From CALOBA01 sp942491465 (GTDB taxonomy: Bacteria; Pseudomonadota; Gammaproteobacteria; Chromatiales; Chromatiaceae): a stretch of DNA of 64,000 nt. A program made the translations under genes and the position numbers. Where the stretch lies: NCBI GenBank assembly GCA_942491465.1, contig CALOBA010000018.1, positions 61,213-125,212 of the forward strand, written 5' to 3'. Numbering within the stretch: position 1 is the stretch's first letter; each line of letters opens with the position of its first letter. Of the stretch, positions 8,446 through 17,422 are shown piece by piece. The notes beneath the pieces were generated by a model. That model made no database searches. It worked only from the letters and a program-made list of their open reading frames with translations, and was not told the DNA's origin.

Positions 8446-11275
8446 GGACCGACGCGGCCTCGGCTTCCAACTGCCGCAGCAGATCGCTCGCACGCGCCTG
8501 CTCTGGGAATGGCTGGTCGCCGAGACCTTGCAGGATCGCGAGTGCGTCGACGCGCCCCCCGTTCTCCACCAGCGCCTCGGCGTAATGCAGCGAAATCGCC
8601 GGATCTCCCGGGCTTGCTCCTCGGGCGGCGGTCAACAGTTCCAAGGCCCGCGATGGATCCGACCCTGAGCGCAGCAGCAACACCCCGAGGGTGTCTTGAA
8701 TGCCGGCGACGTCTGGCTGCAGTCGGTAAGCGCGCTCCGCAAGCTCAAGTGCCTGCTCCGGACGAAGGTCGCGCAGCAACCAAGCGAGGTTATTCAGCGC
8801 CGTGACATTATCGGGGTCTGCTTCCACGATCTCGCGGAATCGCGCCACTGCGTCCGCGACGTTGCCGCTCGTCGCATAAATCCCCGCAAGCAGCATCTGC
8901 GCCTCCGTGTCTTGGGGGCGACGCCGCAGCCATTCGCGCAAGGTCTCCAGCGCCGCATCCGACTGCCCTGCGACCTGCAGCAGCCCGACCAAACGCATCA
9001 CCGCCCTGCGATTGTCCGGCAGCGATCCACGCAGAGCCTCCAGCAGCGCCACCGCGGCGTCGGCCTGATCCAAAGCCAGAAGATACTGCGCCCTCGTCAG
9101 AGCCAATGCCAGATTATCGGGCGCATACTTCAACAGTATGTCTACGAGCGCAAGTCGCTCCGCAGGCGCGGGAGTGGCGTTCAGGGCCGCGTCCCAGATC
9201 GCTGGCGCGACCCTGTGGTCGGGTTCTAGCCGCATCGCTTCGATCAGCTGCTCGCGCATCAGCACCAGCTCACCGCTCTGGGCATACGCCCGCGCCATCA
9301 GGAAATGTCCGAGCGCGCCCGGTGATTTTCTCAACAGCCGCTGATAAGTCCGCAACGCATCGTTCGCCGCACCCACCGCGAGCTGAGCCTCGGCCTGGGT
9401 TAGCAGCAAATCGCGGTTGTCTTGCTGATCGATTGGAGCCCCGCTTAGCACGATCAGCGCCTCGCCAGGCTGGCGGGCCTTAATCTGGGACCTTGCCGTT
9501 GCCAACCGCAGCCGCAGGTCACCCGGCTGCGCCACAACCGCCGCTCGAAGCCGTCTAAGCTCTGCCGAGGGATCGCCTTCCATCGCGTCCAGCTCCGACA
9601 GCGCCAGGATTGCGTCGGTGGCCTGGGGATCGGCCGCCAGCAACGCCAAAAAAACCCTCCGAGCCGCATCCGGCTGCTGGTCCTCCAGCCATAAGCGCCC
9701 CAGGTTCAATGCAGCGTCAACGTAGCTCGGATCCAGTTCCAACGCGCGGCGAAGCGCCTCATACGCCAGGTCCCTATCACCCGCCCCCAACGCGCCCAGC
9801 GCCAGGGCGTTTTGCACCCGTGGGTCACCAGTTCGCTGACTCGCGAGATCCTCAGCCATGGCCAAGGCCTCGTCCCATTCGGCCCGTTCCAGCATCAACC
9901 CGACCTCTACAAGGCCACGCTGACCGTCGTCCTGCCCCTCTCCCGGAGCGCGCGCCATCAAATCGGCAGCCTCCTCGAGCCGACCGAGATCCTTCAGGTT
10001 AACTGCGGCGGCGGTGTACAGACGGACATCCGACGGCGCGCGCGCGATTGCCTGGTCATACCAGTGTTGTGCCTTTTCAGGCTCACCGCTCGACCGATAC
10101 AGCTCGGCCAACGTCTGGAGTACGCGAGCACTCACCGGCTCTCGGGCTGCGAAAGGTAGGAGGATCTCGGCGGCCTCTTCGTTGCGCTCCTCACGCATCA
10201 GAACCCGTGCGACGGCGATCGCGCCCCGAACGGACTCTGGCCGATCTTGGTTGAATTGGCTGAGAAGAGAGTGAGCTGCGTCGGTATTACCCAGCTCCAG
10301 CTCCGCCAGGCCCAGCAAGAGCGCCGCGTGACGTGCGGCCGGGTGGAGGGCTACATATTGCCTCAGCAGGATCGCGCCGGACGAGAGCTGCCCCTGGCGC
10401 AGTCGCAGCGCCCCTTCCGCGAACAGAAGACCGGAATGTCCGGGCATCATTTCCGCCACACGGGCGATATCCTCCTCCGCCTCATCCAAGCGACCTTGGT
10501 CAATGCGGAGCAATGCGAGCCTCAGGCGCGGAGTCGCCTTGGCTCGGGAGAACATTTCCGCACGCAGCAGCGCCCGCTCCGCCGCATCCAAATCGCCCTC
10601 GGAAGTCGCTATGGACGCACGTACCTGCCAAGATTCACCTTGATCGCCGCCGGCCTCCACCGCCTTATCTAATCGAGAATGTGCGCCTTCTATGTCGCCC
10701 TGCCTGAGCGCAACCTCGGCCGAAATCAGCAGCGCCTCGGCGTTGGTACGATTAAGACTCAAAGCATCGTCGACAGCTCCCTCAGCTTCATCCAGGCGCC
10801 CCGCCAACATGTATACCCGGGCGCGTATCGAGTACAGCTCGGAGCGAACGTTGTTGCCAACATAATCCTCCGGGATGATTTCGGCCAGAACCCGCTCGCT
10901 CTCGCCCTGCGCTGTCCAAAGCCTAGCCCGAGTGGCCGCGAGATCACCCACCGGAGCCCTAACCAACTCTGCAAACTTTAACGCCTGGGCCGCCGCTCTG
11001 TGCCGCCCCAGGTCCAAGTAGACTCGCGCAAGAGCAAGCTGCGTACCCCCGTCGGCTTCCCCGTCGGCAAGGCGGTTCTCCAGGATCTGCAGAGCTGTAT
11101 CCAGCTGCCCGGTCCGCCAGTACCCGATCGCCTTCTCAAGCGAATCATCGGCGAAAACGTTTGTGACGCCAACGACGCAAATCACGGCGACCAAACGACG
11201 GCACCACGCAACCCCACGCAGCCGTTTGAGACGCGTTTGAGTGTCCCTACCGCTGGATGGGTAACCCTTGGCCAC
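8435..11275 (-). CDS. TPR-repeat exported protein resembling PrsT of exosortase/PEP-CTERM systems
   Basis: A 946-residue protein starting at a GTG with an AGGG ribosome-binding site 7 bases upstream. After a basic N-terminus there is a hydrophobic segment (about residues 27-41) ending ...VFADDS, consistent with a Sec signal peptide, so the protein probably acts in the periplasm. The rest is almost entirely degenerate TPR units (for example LARVYLDLGRHRAAAQ and LAGIYATSGNVADAVARF), at least 20 by eye. Length and repeat style match PrsT of XrtA/PEP-CTERM exopolysaccharide systems, but PrsT is normally a lipoprotein and no lipobox is seen here. It starts only 26 bases after rplQ with no terminator, so it may be read from the ribosomal protein operon. 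A generic TPR scaffold is the alternative. Confidence 0.65.
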   Translation of the reverse strand: MAKGYPSSGRDTQTRLKRLRGVAWCRRLVAVICVVGVTNVFADDSLEKAIGYWRTGQLDTALQILENRLADGEADGGTQLALARVYLDLGRHRAAAQALKFAELVRAPVGDLAATRARLWTAQGESERVLAEIIPEDYVGNNVRSELYSIRARVYMLAGRLDEAEGAVDDALSLNRTNAEALLISAEVALRQGDIEGAHSRLDKAVEAGGDQGESWQVRASIATSEGDLDAAERALLRAEMFSRAKATPRLRLALLRIDQGRLDEAEEDIARVAEMMPGHSGLLFAEGALRLRQGQLSSGAILLRQYVALHPAARHAALLLGLAELELGNTDAAHSLLSQFNQDRPESVRGAIAVARVLMREERNEEAAEILLPFAAREPVSARVLQTLAELYRSSGEPEKAQHWYDQAIARAPSDVRLYTAAAVNLKDLGRLEEAADLMARAPGEGQDDGQRGLVEVGLMLERAEWDEALAMAEDLASQRTGDPRVQNALALGALGAGDRDLAYEALRRALELDPSYVDAALNLGRLWLEDQQPDAARRVFLALLAADPQATDAILALSELDAMEGDPSAELRRLRAAVVAQPGDLRLRLATARSQIKARQPGEALIVLSGAPIDQQDNRDLLLTQAEAQLAVGAANDALRTYQRLLRKSPGALGHFLMARAYAQSGELVLMREQLIEAMRLEPDHRVAPAIWDAALNATPAPAERLALVDILLKYAPDNLALALTRAQYLLALDQADAAVALLEALRGSLPDNRRAVMRLVGLLQVAGQSDAALETLREWLRRRPQDTEAQMLLAGIYATSGNVADAVARFREIVEADPDNVTALNNLAWLLRDLRPEQALELAERAYRLQPDVAGIQDTLGVLLLRSGSDPSRALELLTAARGASPGDPAISLHYAEALVENGGRVDALAILQGLGDQPFPEQARASDLLRQLEAEAASVPGD

Positions 11276-11301
11276 AGATCGCCCTATCCCTCAAGGCAAC
11301 A

Positions 11302-11700
11302 TCAGTCCGTGCCAGCAGACGCCGCTTCGGCTGCCTCACCGACGGCGCGATCAACCAGTTCCACATAGGCCATCGGTGCTGCATCGCCGGCGCGCAGCCC
11401 GCACTTCAAGACTCGGACATAGCCACCAGGCCTGGCGCTGAACCTAGGACCTAGTTCCGCGAAGAGCTTACCGACCGCCTCTTTATCTCTCAATCGAGAA
11501 AACGCCAAGCGCCGTGTGTGAACGGAATCGTTCTTGGCAAGTGTAATCAACGGCTCTGCAACCCGTACCAGTTCCTTCGCCTTCGGCAGCGTGGTCTTGA
11601 TGACCTCGTGACGGAACAAAGAACAGGCCATATTGCGGAACATCGCTTGGCGATGTGCGCTATTACGGTTGAGTTGTCTGCCGGATTTACGGTGACGCAT
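11302..11700 (-). CDS. rplQ: 50S ribosomal protein L17
   Basis: A 132-residue protein beginning MRHRKSGRQLNRNSAHR, the diagnostic L17 N-terminus. L17 lies near the polypeptide exit tunnel of the 50S subunit. Residues 1-116 match the family; the last about 15 residues (AVGEAAEAASAGTD) are an Ala-rich tail. It is the last ribosomal gene of the alpha operon, 18 bases after rpoA. No terminator hairpin is visible before the TPR gene that follows. Confidence 0.97.
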   Translation of the reverse strand: MRHRKSGRQLNRNSAHRQAMFRNMACSLFRHEVIKTTLPKAKELVRVAEPLITLAKNDSVHTRRLAFSRLRDKEAVGKLFAELGPRFSARPGGYVRVLKCGLRAGDAAPMAYVELVDRAVGEAAEAASAGTD

Positions 11701-11718
11701 TTAACTAACTCCAAAACT

Positions 11719-12732
11719 CTATTTGACCAAGAGTTCGTCAATATTTTCGGGGGGCCAACTATCCAGCCGCATCCCCAACGACAGACCCCGTGTGGCGAGG
11801 ACGTCCTTAATCTCTGTCAGCGACTTCTTCCCGAGGTTCGGCGTCTTCAACAACTCCACCTCGGTTCGTTGGATCAAGTCTCCGATGAGATAGATGTTCT
11901 CGGCTTTCAGACAGTTCGCGGAACGAACCGTTAGCTCCAGTTCATCGACGGGACGCATCAGAATCGGATCGAAGGCAGGCTCCTCGACAACCTCCTGCTC
12001 GCCTCCATCTCCCGGCTCGGCCTGATCCAAATCCGCGAAGCTCCCTAACTGGTCTCGCAAGATGCCTGCAGCCCGCTGGATCGCGTCCTTGGGGTCGACT
12101 GTACCGTCTGTCTCCAAATCGATGACCAGCCGGTCAAGATCTGTTCGTTGCTCGACGCGAGCAGACTGAACGTCCAGCGCTACCCGTTTGACGGGACTGA
12201 ATGAGGCGTCCAACGGCAACTTCCCGATGGGCCGATCCTCGCTTCCCTCAAGCTCCCTTTGCGTCGCGGGCTCATAGCCACGGCCCCGCCGCACTGTAAG
12301 CGACATGCTCAATTCCGATTGCCCGGAAATATGGGCTATCACCAACTCGGGATTGGCGACCTCTGCGCTATGATCAAGCGCGATGTCGCCTGCCGTCACC
12401 GTTCCAGGACCGGCCTTACTCAGCGTATAGGTCGCCTCATCCTTCCCTTCCAGGGCAATCGCAAGCTGCTTCAGATTCAGTAGGATCTCCAGCACATCTT
12501 CTTGAACCCCATCGATCGCGGAATACTCGTGCAGTATCCCCTGAATCTCGACCTCGGTGACCGCACAGCCGTCGATCGACGAGAGGAGGATTCTGCGTAG
12601 CGCATTCCCCAGTGTGTGGCCGAAACCGCGTTCCAAGGGCTCCAGTGACACTTTGGCCCGGTTCTTGTCTCCATCGACGGGCTCAACTTTGACAATTCGC
12701 GGCTTTAAAAATCCAGTGCCAGCATCGGCCAT
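11719..12732 (-). CDS. rpoA: DNA-directed RNA polymerase subunit alpha
   Basis: A 337-residue protein, close to the usual 329-335. The N-terminal assembly domain (about 1-235) contains the hallmark LGNALRRILLSS at about residues 41-52. An acidic linker (about 236-258, GDGGEQEVVEEPAFD) leads to the C-terminal domain with helix-hairpin-helix features (RSANCLKAENIYLIGDL, LGKKSLTEIKDVL) that bind UP-element DNA and activators. Located between rpsD and rplQ as in all proteobacterial alpha operons. Confidence 0.98.
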   Translation of the reverse strand: MADAGTGFLKPRIVKVEPVDGDKNRAKVSLEPLERGFGHTLGNALRRILLSSIDGCAVTEVEIQGILHEYSAIDGVQEDVLEILLNLKQLAIALEGKDEATYTLSKAGPGTVTAGDIALDHSAEVANPELVIAHISGQSELSMSLTVRRGRGYEPATQRELEGSEDRPIGKLPLDASFSPVKRVALDVQSARVEQRTDLDRLVIDLETDGTVDPKDAIQRAAGILRDQLGSFADLDQAEPGDGGEQEVVEEPAFDPILMRPVDELELTVRSANCLKAENIYLIGDLIQRTEVELLKTPNLGKKSLTEIKDVLATRGLSLGMRLDSWPPENIDELLVK

Positions 12733-12770
12733 CGTTCAACCACCCACAAAAAGTTCTCGATATCAAACCG

Positions 12771-13391
12771 CTACTTCGAGTACAGCTCGACGATCAGCGA
12801 CTCGTTAATGTCCGCCGCGAGATCCGCCCGCTCCGGGATGCGGCGAAACACGCCTTTGACGCCTTTCACGTCCACCTCAACCCAGTCTGCGAAGCTATAC
12901 TGCTCCGCCAATGCAAGCGCGCTCAGCACCCGAACCTGTTTTCGCGCCTTCTCGGTCACCTCGACGATGTCATCAACATCAACCTGGTACGACGGTACAG
13001 ACACCTTGCGACCATTGACCAGCACGCCCTTATGGGAGACTAGTTGCCTGGCCTCAGCACGCGTGGAGCCAAAGCCCATCCGAAACACGACGTTGTCCAG
13101 CCGCCGTTCCAGCAGCTGAAGAAGCCGCTCGCCCGTTGCGCCTTTCGCCCTAGCGGCGCTCTTGTAGTAGTTCCGGAACTGTTTTTCCAGAACACCGTAA
13201 ATCCGCCGGACCTTCTGCTTCTCGCGAAGCTGCAAACCATAATCCGATATCCGCCGCCGACGATCAGCGGCATGCCCCGGTACTTTCTCCAGGTTGCACT
13301 TCGTATCGAGCGACCGAGCCCGGCTCTTTAAGCCAAGATCAACGCCTTCTCGCCGAGCCAGCTTACAGGTTGGACCTGTGTAACGTGCCAT
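12771..13391 (-). CDS. rpsD: 30S ribosomal protein S4
   Basis: A 206-residue protein starting MARYTGPTCKLARREG. The S4 RNA-binding domain is in the C-terminal half (about 95-160: RLDNVVFRMGFGSTRAEARQLVSHKGVLVNGRKV). S4 nucleates 16S rRNA 5'-domain assembly and in E. coli represses the alpha operon by binding a pseudoknot over the rpsM start. The Zn-binding cysteine cluster found in some S4 proteins is absent. Located between rpsK and rpoA with a 38-base gap to rpoA. Confidence 0.98.
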   Translation of the reverse strand: MARYTGPTCKLARREGVDLGLKSRARSLDTKCNLEKVPGHAADRRRRISDYGLQLREKQKVRRIYGVLEKQFRNYYKSAARAKGATGERLLQLLERRLDNVVFRMGFGSTRAEARQLVSHKGVLVNGRKVSVPSYQVDVDDIVEVTEKARKQVRVLSALALAEQYSFADWVEVDVKGVKGVFRRIPERADLAADINESLIVELYSK

Positions 13392-13410
13392 AATCTTTTA
13401 CTCCAGATCT

Positions 13411-13797
13411 CTAGACCCGACGCTTCTTCGGAGGCCGACAACCGTTGTGAGGAATCGGCGTCACGTCGGTGATGCTTGTCACCTTGAAGCCCGCGGTATT
13501 CAGGGCCCGAACAGCGGACTCACGACCCGGGCCAGGGCCCTTAACGTTGACGTCCAGATTCTTTACGCCGAACTCCTTCGCGGCTTGTCCGGCACGCGTC
13601 GCTGCTACCTGAGCCGCGAACGGGGTGCTCTTACGAGAACCTCGGAAACCGGAACCTCCGGCCGTCGCCCAAGACAGCGCGTTTCCCTGACGATCGGTAA
13701 TCGTGATTATCGTATTGTTAAAAGAAGCGTGGACATGGGCTACGCCATCCGCGACCTGCTTCTTTACCTTTTTTTTTGTTTTGGCCTGCTTAGCCAT
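13411..13797 (-). CDS. rpsK: 30S ribosomal protein S11
   Basis: A 128-residue protein with the conserved core AHVHASFNNTIITITDRQGNAL split around residue 25-45 and the C-terminal DVTPIPHNGCRPPKKRRV that defines S11. It lies in the 30S platform and contacts mRNA near the E site. The N-terminal leader is Lys-rich (MAKQAKTKKKVKKQVADG). Follows rpsM and is 19 bases before rpsD. Confidence 0.98.
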   Translation of the reverse strand: MAKQAKTKKKVKKQVADGVAHVHASFNNTIITITDRQGNALSWATAGGSGFRGSRKSTPFAAQVAATRAGQAAKEFGVKNLDVNVKGPGPGRESAVRALNTAGFKVTSITDVTPIPHNGCRPPKKRRV

Positions 13798-13879
13798 ATC
13801 TACATCACCCGAGGTAGCTTAAAACTTCGATTTCTCAGTAACGACGGGCCTAAGCCCACGACTGATCATCTAGGATACG

Positions 13880-14236
13880 TCAACGCTTTATCGGCCGGCG
13901 CGGGCCTTTCCGCGTCCTTGCATTGGTCCGCGTCCTCTGCCCCCGCAGTGGCAGGCCACGCCGATGCCGAATTCCCCGGTTACACCCGAGATCCATCAAT
14001 CGCTTGATGTTCATCGAGATCTCGCGACGAAGGTCACCCTCTACGACATACTTGCCAACCTCGGCGCGGACCCGATCGATTTCTTCTTCGGATAACGCCT
14101 GAATCTTGACTTCCTGACCAATACCGGCGGCGGCACATATCTTTTGCGCGCTGGTACGGCCTATGCCGTAAATGGCTGTTAGTGCGACAGCCGCATGTTT
14201 GCGATCAGGGATGTTTACACCAGCGATACGGGCCAT
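13880..14236 (-). CDS. rpsM: 30S ribosomal protein S13
   Basis: A 118-residue protein starting MARIAGVNIPDRKHAAVAL, the normal S13 start; an upstream in-frame codon at 14266 would add 10 unrelated residues and is rejected. It ends with the basic tail RTRTNARTRKGPRRPIKR that contacts tRNA in the P site. S13 is in the 30S head and bridges to 50S L5. The 69-base gap to rpmJ is where the S4 repressor structure lies in E. coli; I could not confirm a pseudoknot here. Confidence 0.97.
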   Translation of the reverse strand: MARIAGVNIPDRKHAAVALTAIYGIGRTSAQKICAAAGIGQEVKIQALSEEEIDRVRAEVGKYVVEGDLRREISMNIKRLMDLGCNRGIRHRRGLPLRGQRTRTNARTRKGPRRPIKR

Positions 14237-14305
14237 GAGGCTGCCTCCGTAGCAATATTTTGACAAGAAGAGCCGAAGGTTTGGAGTTGCTCGAACTTCA
14301 CCAAC

Positions 14306-14419
14306 TCAGCCCTGCCGCTGTTTGTGTCGCGGGTCTTTACAGATGACGCGGACGGTACCCCGACGGCGAATCATCTTGCAATGACGACAAATTTTCTTTA
14401 CTGACGCACGAACTTTCAT
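14306..14419 (-). CDS. rpmJ: 50S ribosomal protein L36 (zinc-binding form)
   Basis: A 37-residue protein found by direct translation: it begins MKVRASVKKICRHCKMIRRR and ends KDPRHKQRQG. Cys11, Cys14, Cys27 and His32 form the zinc ribbon of the C+ form of L36. It lies between secY and rpsM, its normal place at the end of the spc operon. The stop at 14306-14308 is TGA. Confidence 0.96.
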   Translation of the reverse strand: MKVRASVKKICRHCKMIRRRGTVRVICKDPRHKQRQG

Positions 14420-14452
14420 AGCACACCACAGATATTTTTCACAGGGAGAGGG

Positions 14453-15805
14453 CTAGCGCAGGAGGCCGGCGCCCGGCGCCTTCAAGTTGGCCTTCTTCAT
14501 TAGCCCTTCGTATTGATGCGACATCAGGTGAGCCTGGACTTGAGCCATGAAGTCCATCACCACCACAACCACAATCAGCAGCGACGTTCCGCCAAAATAA
14601 AATGGCACATTCCACCCGACGATCAGGAATTCCGGCAGTAAACAGACCGCCGTGATGTAGATCGCGCCGGCCGCCGTTAACCTAGTCATCACATTGTCAA
14701 TATACCGCGCCGTCTGCTCGCCCGGCCGTATACCAGGTATGAATGCCCCCGACCGCTTGAGGTTATCCGCAGTGTCCTTCGCGTTAAAAACCAATGCGGT
14801 ATAAAAGAAGCAGAAGAAGATGATCGCCGCCGCATAAAGAATGACGTAGACGGGCTCACCCGGAGACAATTTGCTCGTGATATCCGCGAGCCAACGCATG
14901 TCTTCCGACTGGCTGAACCACTGCCCCAAAGTACCAGGGAACAGGATGATGCTTGAGGCAAAGATCGGTGGTATTACCCCTGCCATGTTCAGCTTGAGCG
15001 GTAAGTGGCTACTCTGAGCAGCCATCATTTTTCGCCCCTGCTGCCGTCGCGCATAGTTAACCGTGATCCTTCGTTGTCCGCGCTCCACAAAGACCACGAA
15101 TGCGGTAACTGCGAGCGCGAGGGCAAACAGCACAAGGACCGCCAACGGATTCATCTCGCCCGTCCGCACAAGCTCCAAGGTCCCTCCAACCGCAGCAGGC
15201 AGACCGGCCACGATGCCAGCGAAGATGATCAGCGAGATGCCGTTACCGATGCCTCGCTCGGTGATCTGCTCCCCAAGCCACATCAGAAACATAGTGCCGG
15301 TGACCAGCGACACAGCGGCTGTGAACACGAAGCCAACACCGTGCTGAACCACCAGCGACGAGCCGCCCGCAGACTCCCCCTGCAGTGCAATCGAAATGCC
15401 TACGGCTTGGAAGGTCGCGAGAACGACCGTGCCATACCTCGTGTATTGCGTAATCTTCCGACGTCCAGCCTCGCCTTCTTTTTTAAGCTGCTCAAGCTGC
15501 GGGATCACGGCGGACATCAGCTGCATGATGATGCTCGCTGAAATGTACGGCATGATACCCAAGGCAAGGATGCTAGCCCGTTCTAACGCGCCCCCCGAGA
15601 ACATGTTGAACATGTCCAGAATCGAACCCTGATTCTGATCAAACAGGACGGCGAGTGCCTCCGGATTAATTCCCGGAACGGGGATAAACGTTCCGACCCG
15701 GTAGACAAGCAACGCGCCGACTACAAACAGTAGGCGCTGACGTAGTTCGGTCAGGCGCCCCATCCCACCAAGCGCCTGCATTGTCGCAGCGTTGCCCTTT
15801 GCCAT
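14453..15805 (-). CDS. secY: Protein translocase subunit SecY
   Basis: A 450-residue inner-membrane protein with about ten hydrophobic helices. It forms the channel of the SecYEG translocon. Recognisable parts are the N-terminal RLLFVVGALLVYRVGTFIPVPG split across helix 1, the plug region with NMFSGGALERASILALGIMPYISAS, the cytoplasmic loop with NYARRQQGRKM, and the C-terminal YEGLMKKAN. Located between rplO and rpmJ as in other proteobacteria, 8 bases after rplO, so translation is likely coupled. Confidence 0.98.
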   Translation of the reverse strand: MAKGNAATMQALGGMGRLTELRQRLLFVVGALLVYRVGTFIPVPGINPEALAVLFDQNQGSILDMFNMFSGGALERASILALGIMPYISASIIMQLMSAVIPQLEQLKKEGEAGRRKITQYTRYGTVVLATFQAVGISIALQGESAGGSSLVVQHGVGFVFTAAVSLVTGTMFLMWLGEQITERGIGNGISLIIFAGIVAGLPAAVGGTLELVRTGEMNPLAVLVLFALALAVTAFVVFVERGQRRITVNYARRQQGRKMMAAQSSHLPLKLNMAGVIPPIFASSIILFPGTLGQWFSQSEDMRWLADITSKLSPGEPVYVILYAAAIIFFCFFYTALVFNAKDTADNLKRSGAFIPGIRPGEQTARYIDNVMTRLTAAGAIYITAVCLLPEFLIVGWNVPFYFGGTSLLIVVVVVMDFMAQVQAHLMSHQYEGLMKKANLKAPGAGLLR

Positions 15806-15813
15806 ACCGACCC

Positions 15814-16260
15814 TTACGCCTCCGTAACGCTCACGACTTTTCCGCCTGCGGCCTCGATGGCCGACTTGGCACCACCGCTGATCGCAAGCCCGACGATGGT
15901 AAGCGCTCGGTCCACATCACCGCTGTGTATGATCTTCACGCGCTTCACTCGCCCCGACACCAAGCCGGCTGTACGGAGGGTCGCCAAATCAACGACCTCA
16001 CCCGAAACCCGCGAAAGCTCACTGAGACGTACCTCGTCCACAGAACTTGCCTTCCGCGAACGGAAACCGACTTTAGGCAGGCGACGCTGGAGCGGCATCT
16101 GGCCTCCTTCAAAGCCGACCTTGTGGAAGCCTCCGCTACGTGACTTTTGCCCCTTGTGGCCACGCCCGCAAGTCTTGCCAAACCCACTGCCGATTCCGCG
16201 ACCAACCCTTTTCGCGTCTTTACGGCTGCCTGGTGCGCCTGAAAGAGTGTTAAGTCTCAT
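15814..16260 (-). CDS. rplO: 50S ribosomal protein L15
   Basis: A 148-residue protein. The start at 16260 gives MRLNTLSGAPGSRKDAKRVG, the standard L15 N-terminus; the frame stays open upstream through rpmD in another reading frame, which is not coding. The Gly/Arg/Lys-rich N-terminal tail (GRGIGSGFGKTCGRGHKGQ) threads into 23S rRNA. It starts one base after the rpmD stop. Confidence 0.97.
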   Translation of the reverse strand: MRLNTLSGAPGSRKDAKRVGRGIGSGFGKTCGRGHKGQKSRSGGFHKVGFEGGQMPLQRRLPKVGFRSRKASSVDEVRLSELSRVSGEVVDLATLRTAGLVSGRVKRVKIIHSGDVDRALTIVGLAISGGAKSAIEAAGGKVVSVTEA

Positions 16261-16261
16261 G

Positions 16262-16453
16262 TCAACTCTCCTCAAGAACCGTAACCATGTACTGAACTTT
16301 CCGAACCATTCCGCGGTTTTCCGGGGTGTCTTCCACAGCGACGACCTGGTGTGGTTTCCGAAGTCCGAGTCCTCGCGCACAGGCCTGATGGGTCTTGGCC
16401 CGCCCATAGAGGCTCCGATCCAACCGAATTCGAAGATTTTTCGTGCTACTCAT
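16262..16453 (-). CDS. rpmD: 50S ribosomal protein L30
   Basis: A 63-residue protein. The start MSSTKNLRIRLDRSLYG is preferred over an in-frame Met three codons earlier that overlaps rpsE. The sequence LGLRKPHQVVAVEDTPENRGMVRKV is the L30 signature. Located between rpsE and rplO in the spc segment, 5 bases after rpsE. Confidence 0.97.
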   Translation of the reverse strand: MSSTKNLRIRLDRSLYGRAKTHQACARGLGLRKPHQVVAVEDTPENRGMVRKVQYMVTVLEES

Positions 16454-16458
16454 GCCCT

Positions 16459-16965
16459 TCACCCGGTGATCTGCTCAACGGTCTTGCCCCGCTTTGCAGC
16501 AGCGAGTTCGGCGTCGACCATTGTTTCCAGACCGTTTATCGTTGCCTGAACGACATTGATTGGGTTGTTGGTTCCAATGCACTTCGCGAGCACGTTCTGG
16601 ACGCCAAGCACTTCAAATACTGCCCGCATTGCGCCGCCGGCGATAATGCCCGTTCCGTCCGAAGCCGGCTGCATATAGACACGCGCCGCGCCATGACGGC
16701 CAAGTATCGGATACTGCAGTGTCGTATCCCTTAGCCTCACATCGACCATATTCTTCCGCGCCGTTTCCATCGCCTTTTGAATGGCCACCGGAACCTCCCT
16801 TGCCTTGCCTGTGCCGTAGCCGACTCGACCCTTACCATCGCCAACGACGGTTAGTGCACTAAAGCCGAAAACGCGGCCGCCTTTCACGACCTTGGCCACC
16901 CGATTAACGGAGATAAGTTTCTCCAGAAGCTCATCGCCTTCTGGCCTGGGATTAAAATTTGACAT
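16459..16965 (-). CDS. rpsE: 30S ribosomal protein S5
   Basis: A 168-residue protein. The start MSNFNPRPEGDELLEKLISV is chosen by family alignment; the frame stays open 42 codons upstream without similarity. The dsRNA-binding-like fold includes GGRVFGFSALTVVGDGKGRVGYG, and the conserved GGAMRAVFEVLGVQNVLAKCIGTNNPINVV follows. S5 affects decoding fidelity and mRNA unwinding at the entry tunnel. The 88-base gap to rplR is longer than elsewhere in this operon. Confidence 0.97.
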   Translation of the reverse strand: MSNFNPRPEGDELLEKLISVNRVAKVVKGGRVFGFSALTVVGDGKGRVGYGTGKAREVPVAIQKAMETARKNMVDVRLRDTTLQYPILGRHGAARVYMQPASDGTGIIAGGAMRAVFEVLGVQNVLAKCIGTNNPINVVQATINGLETMVDAELAAAKRGKTVEQITG

Positions 16966-17053
16966 TTGGAATTTCTCGCTGTGGACGCTCCGCGTGGCGA
17001 AAAGGCCGCTTACCCTAGGATAAACAGCACCGATCCAGCCACCGATGCGGAAA

Positions 17054-17410
17054 TCAGAACCGTAACCCGTGCTCGCGTGCAGCGTCAGCAAGGGCTTTCA
17101 CTCGCCCATGATAGCGGAATCCGGACCGATCGAACGCGACCTCTTCGACACCGAGTGTTTTTGCCCGCTCCGCTATAAGCTGACCAACCAGACTTGCCGC
17201 GGTGCAGTTTCCGGAATAGCCTTCAATCTGCACGCGCAGGTCCTTCTCAACCGTCGACGCACTGGCGAGAATCGTTGCCCCATCCGGAGAAACGAGCTGG
17301 GCATACATGTGCCGCGGCGAGCGGAAGATGCAGAGTCGATGGCGCTGCAACTCCCGGATCTTCGCTCGTGCTCGTGCCGCACGGCGGATACGTGATTCTT
17401 TTTTTGACAT
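17054..17410 (-). CDS. rplR: 50S ribosomal protein L18
   Basis: A 118-residue protein of normal length with KESRIRRAARARAKIREL at the N-terminus and the C-terminal FDRSGFRYHGRVKALADAAREHGLRF that defines L18. It binds 5S rRNA with L5 in the central protuberance. Twelve bases after rplF. Confidence 0.97.
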   Translation of the reverse strand: MSKKESRIRRAARARAKIRELQRHRLCIFRSPRHMYAQLVSPDGATILASASTVEKDLRVQIEGYSGNCTAASLVGQLIAERAKTLGVEEVAFDRSGFRYHGRVKALADAAREHGLRF

Positions 17411-17422
17411 GATGACCGTGGC

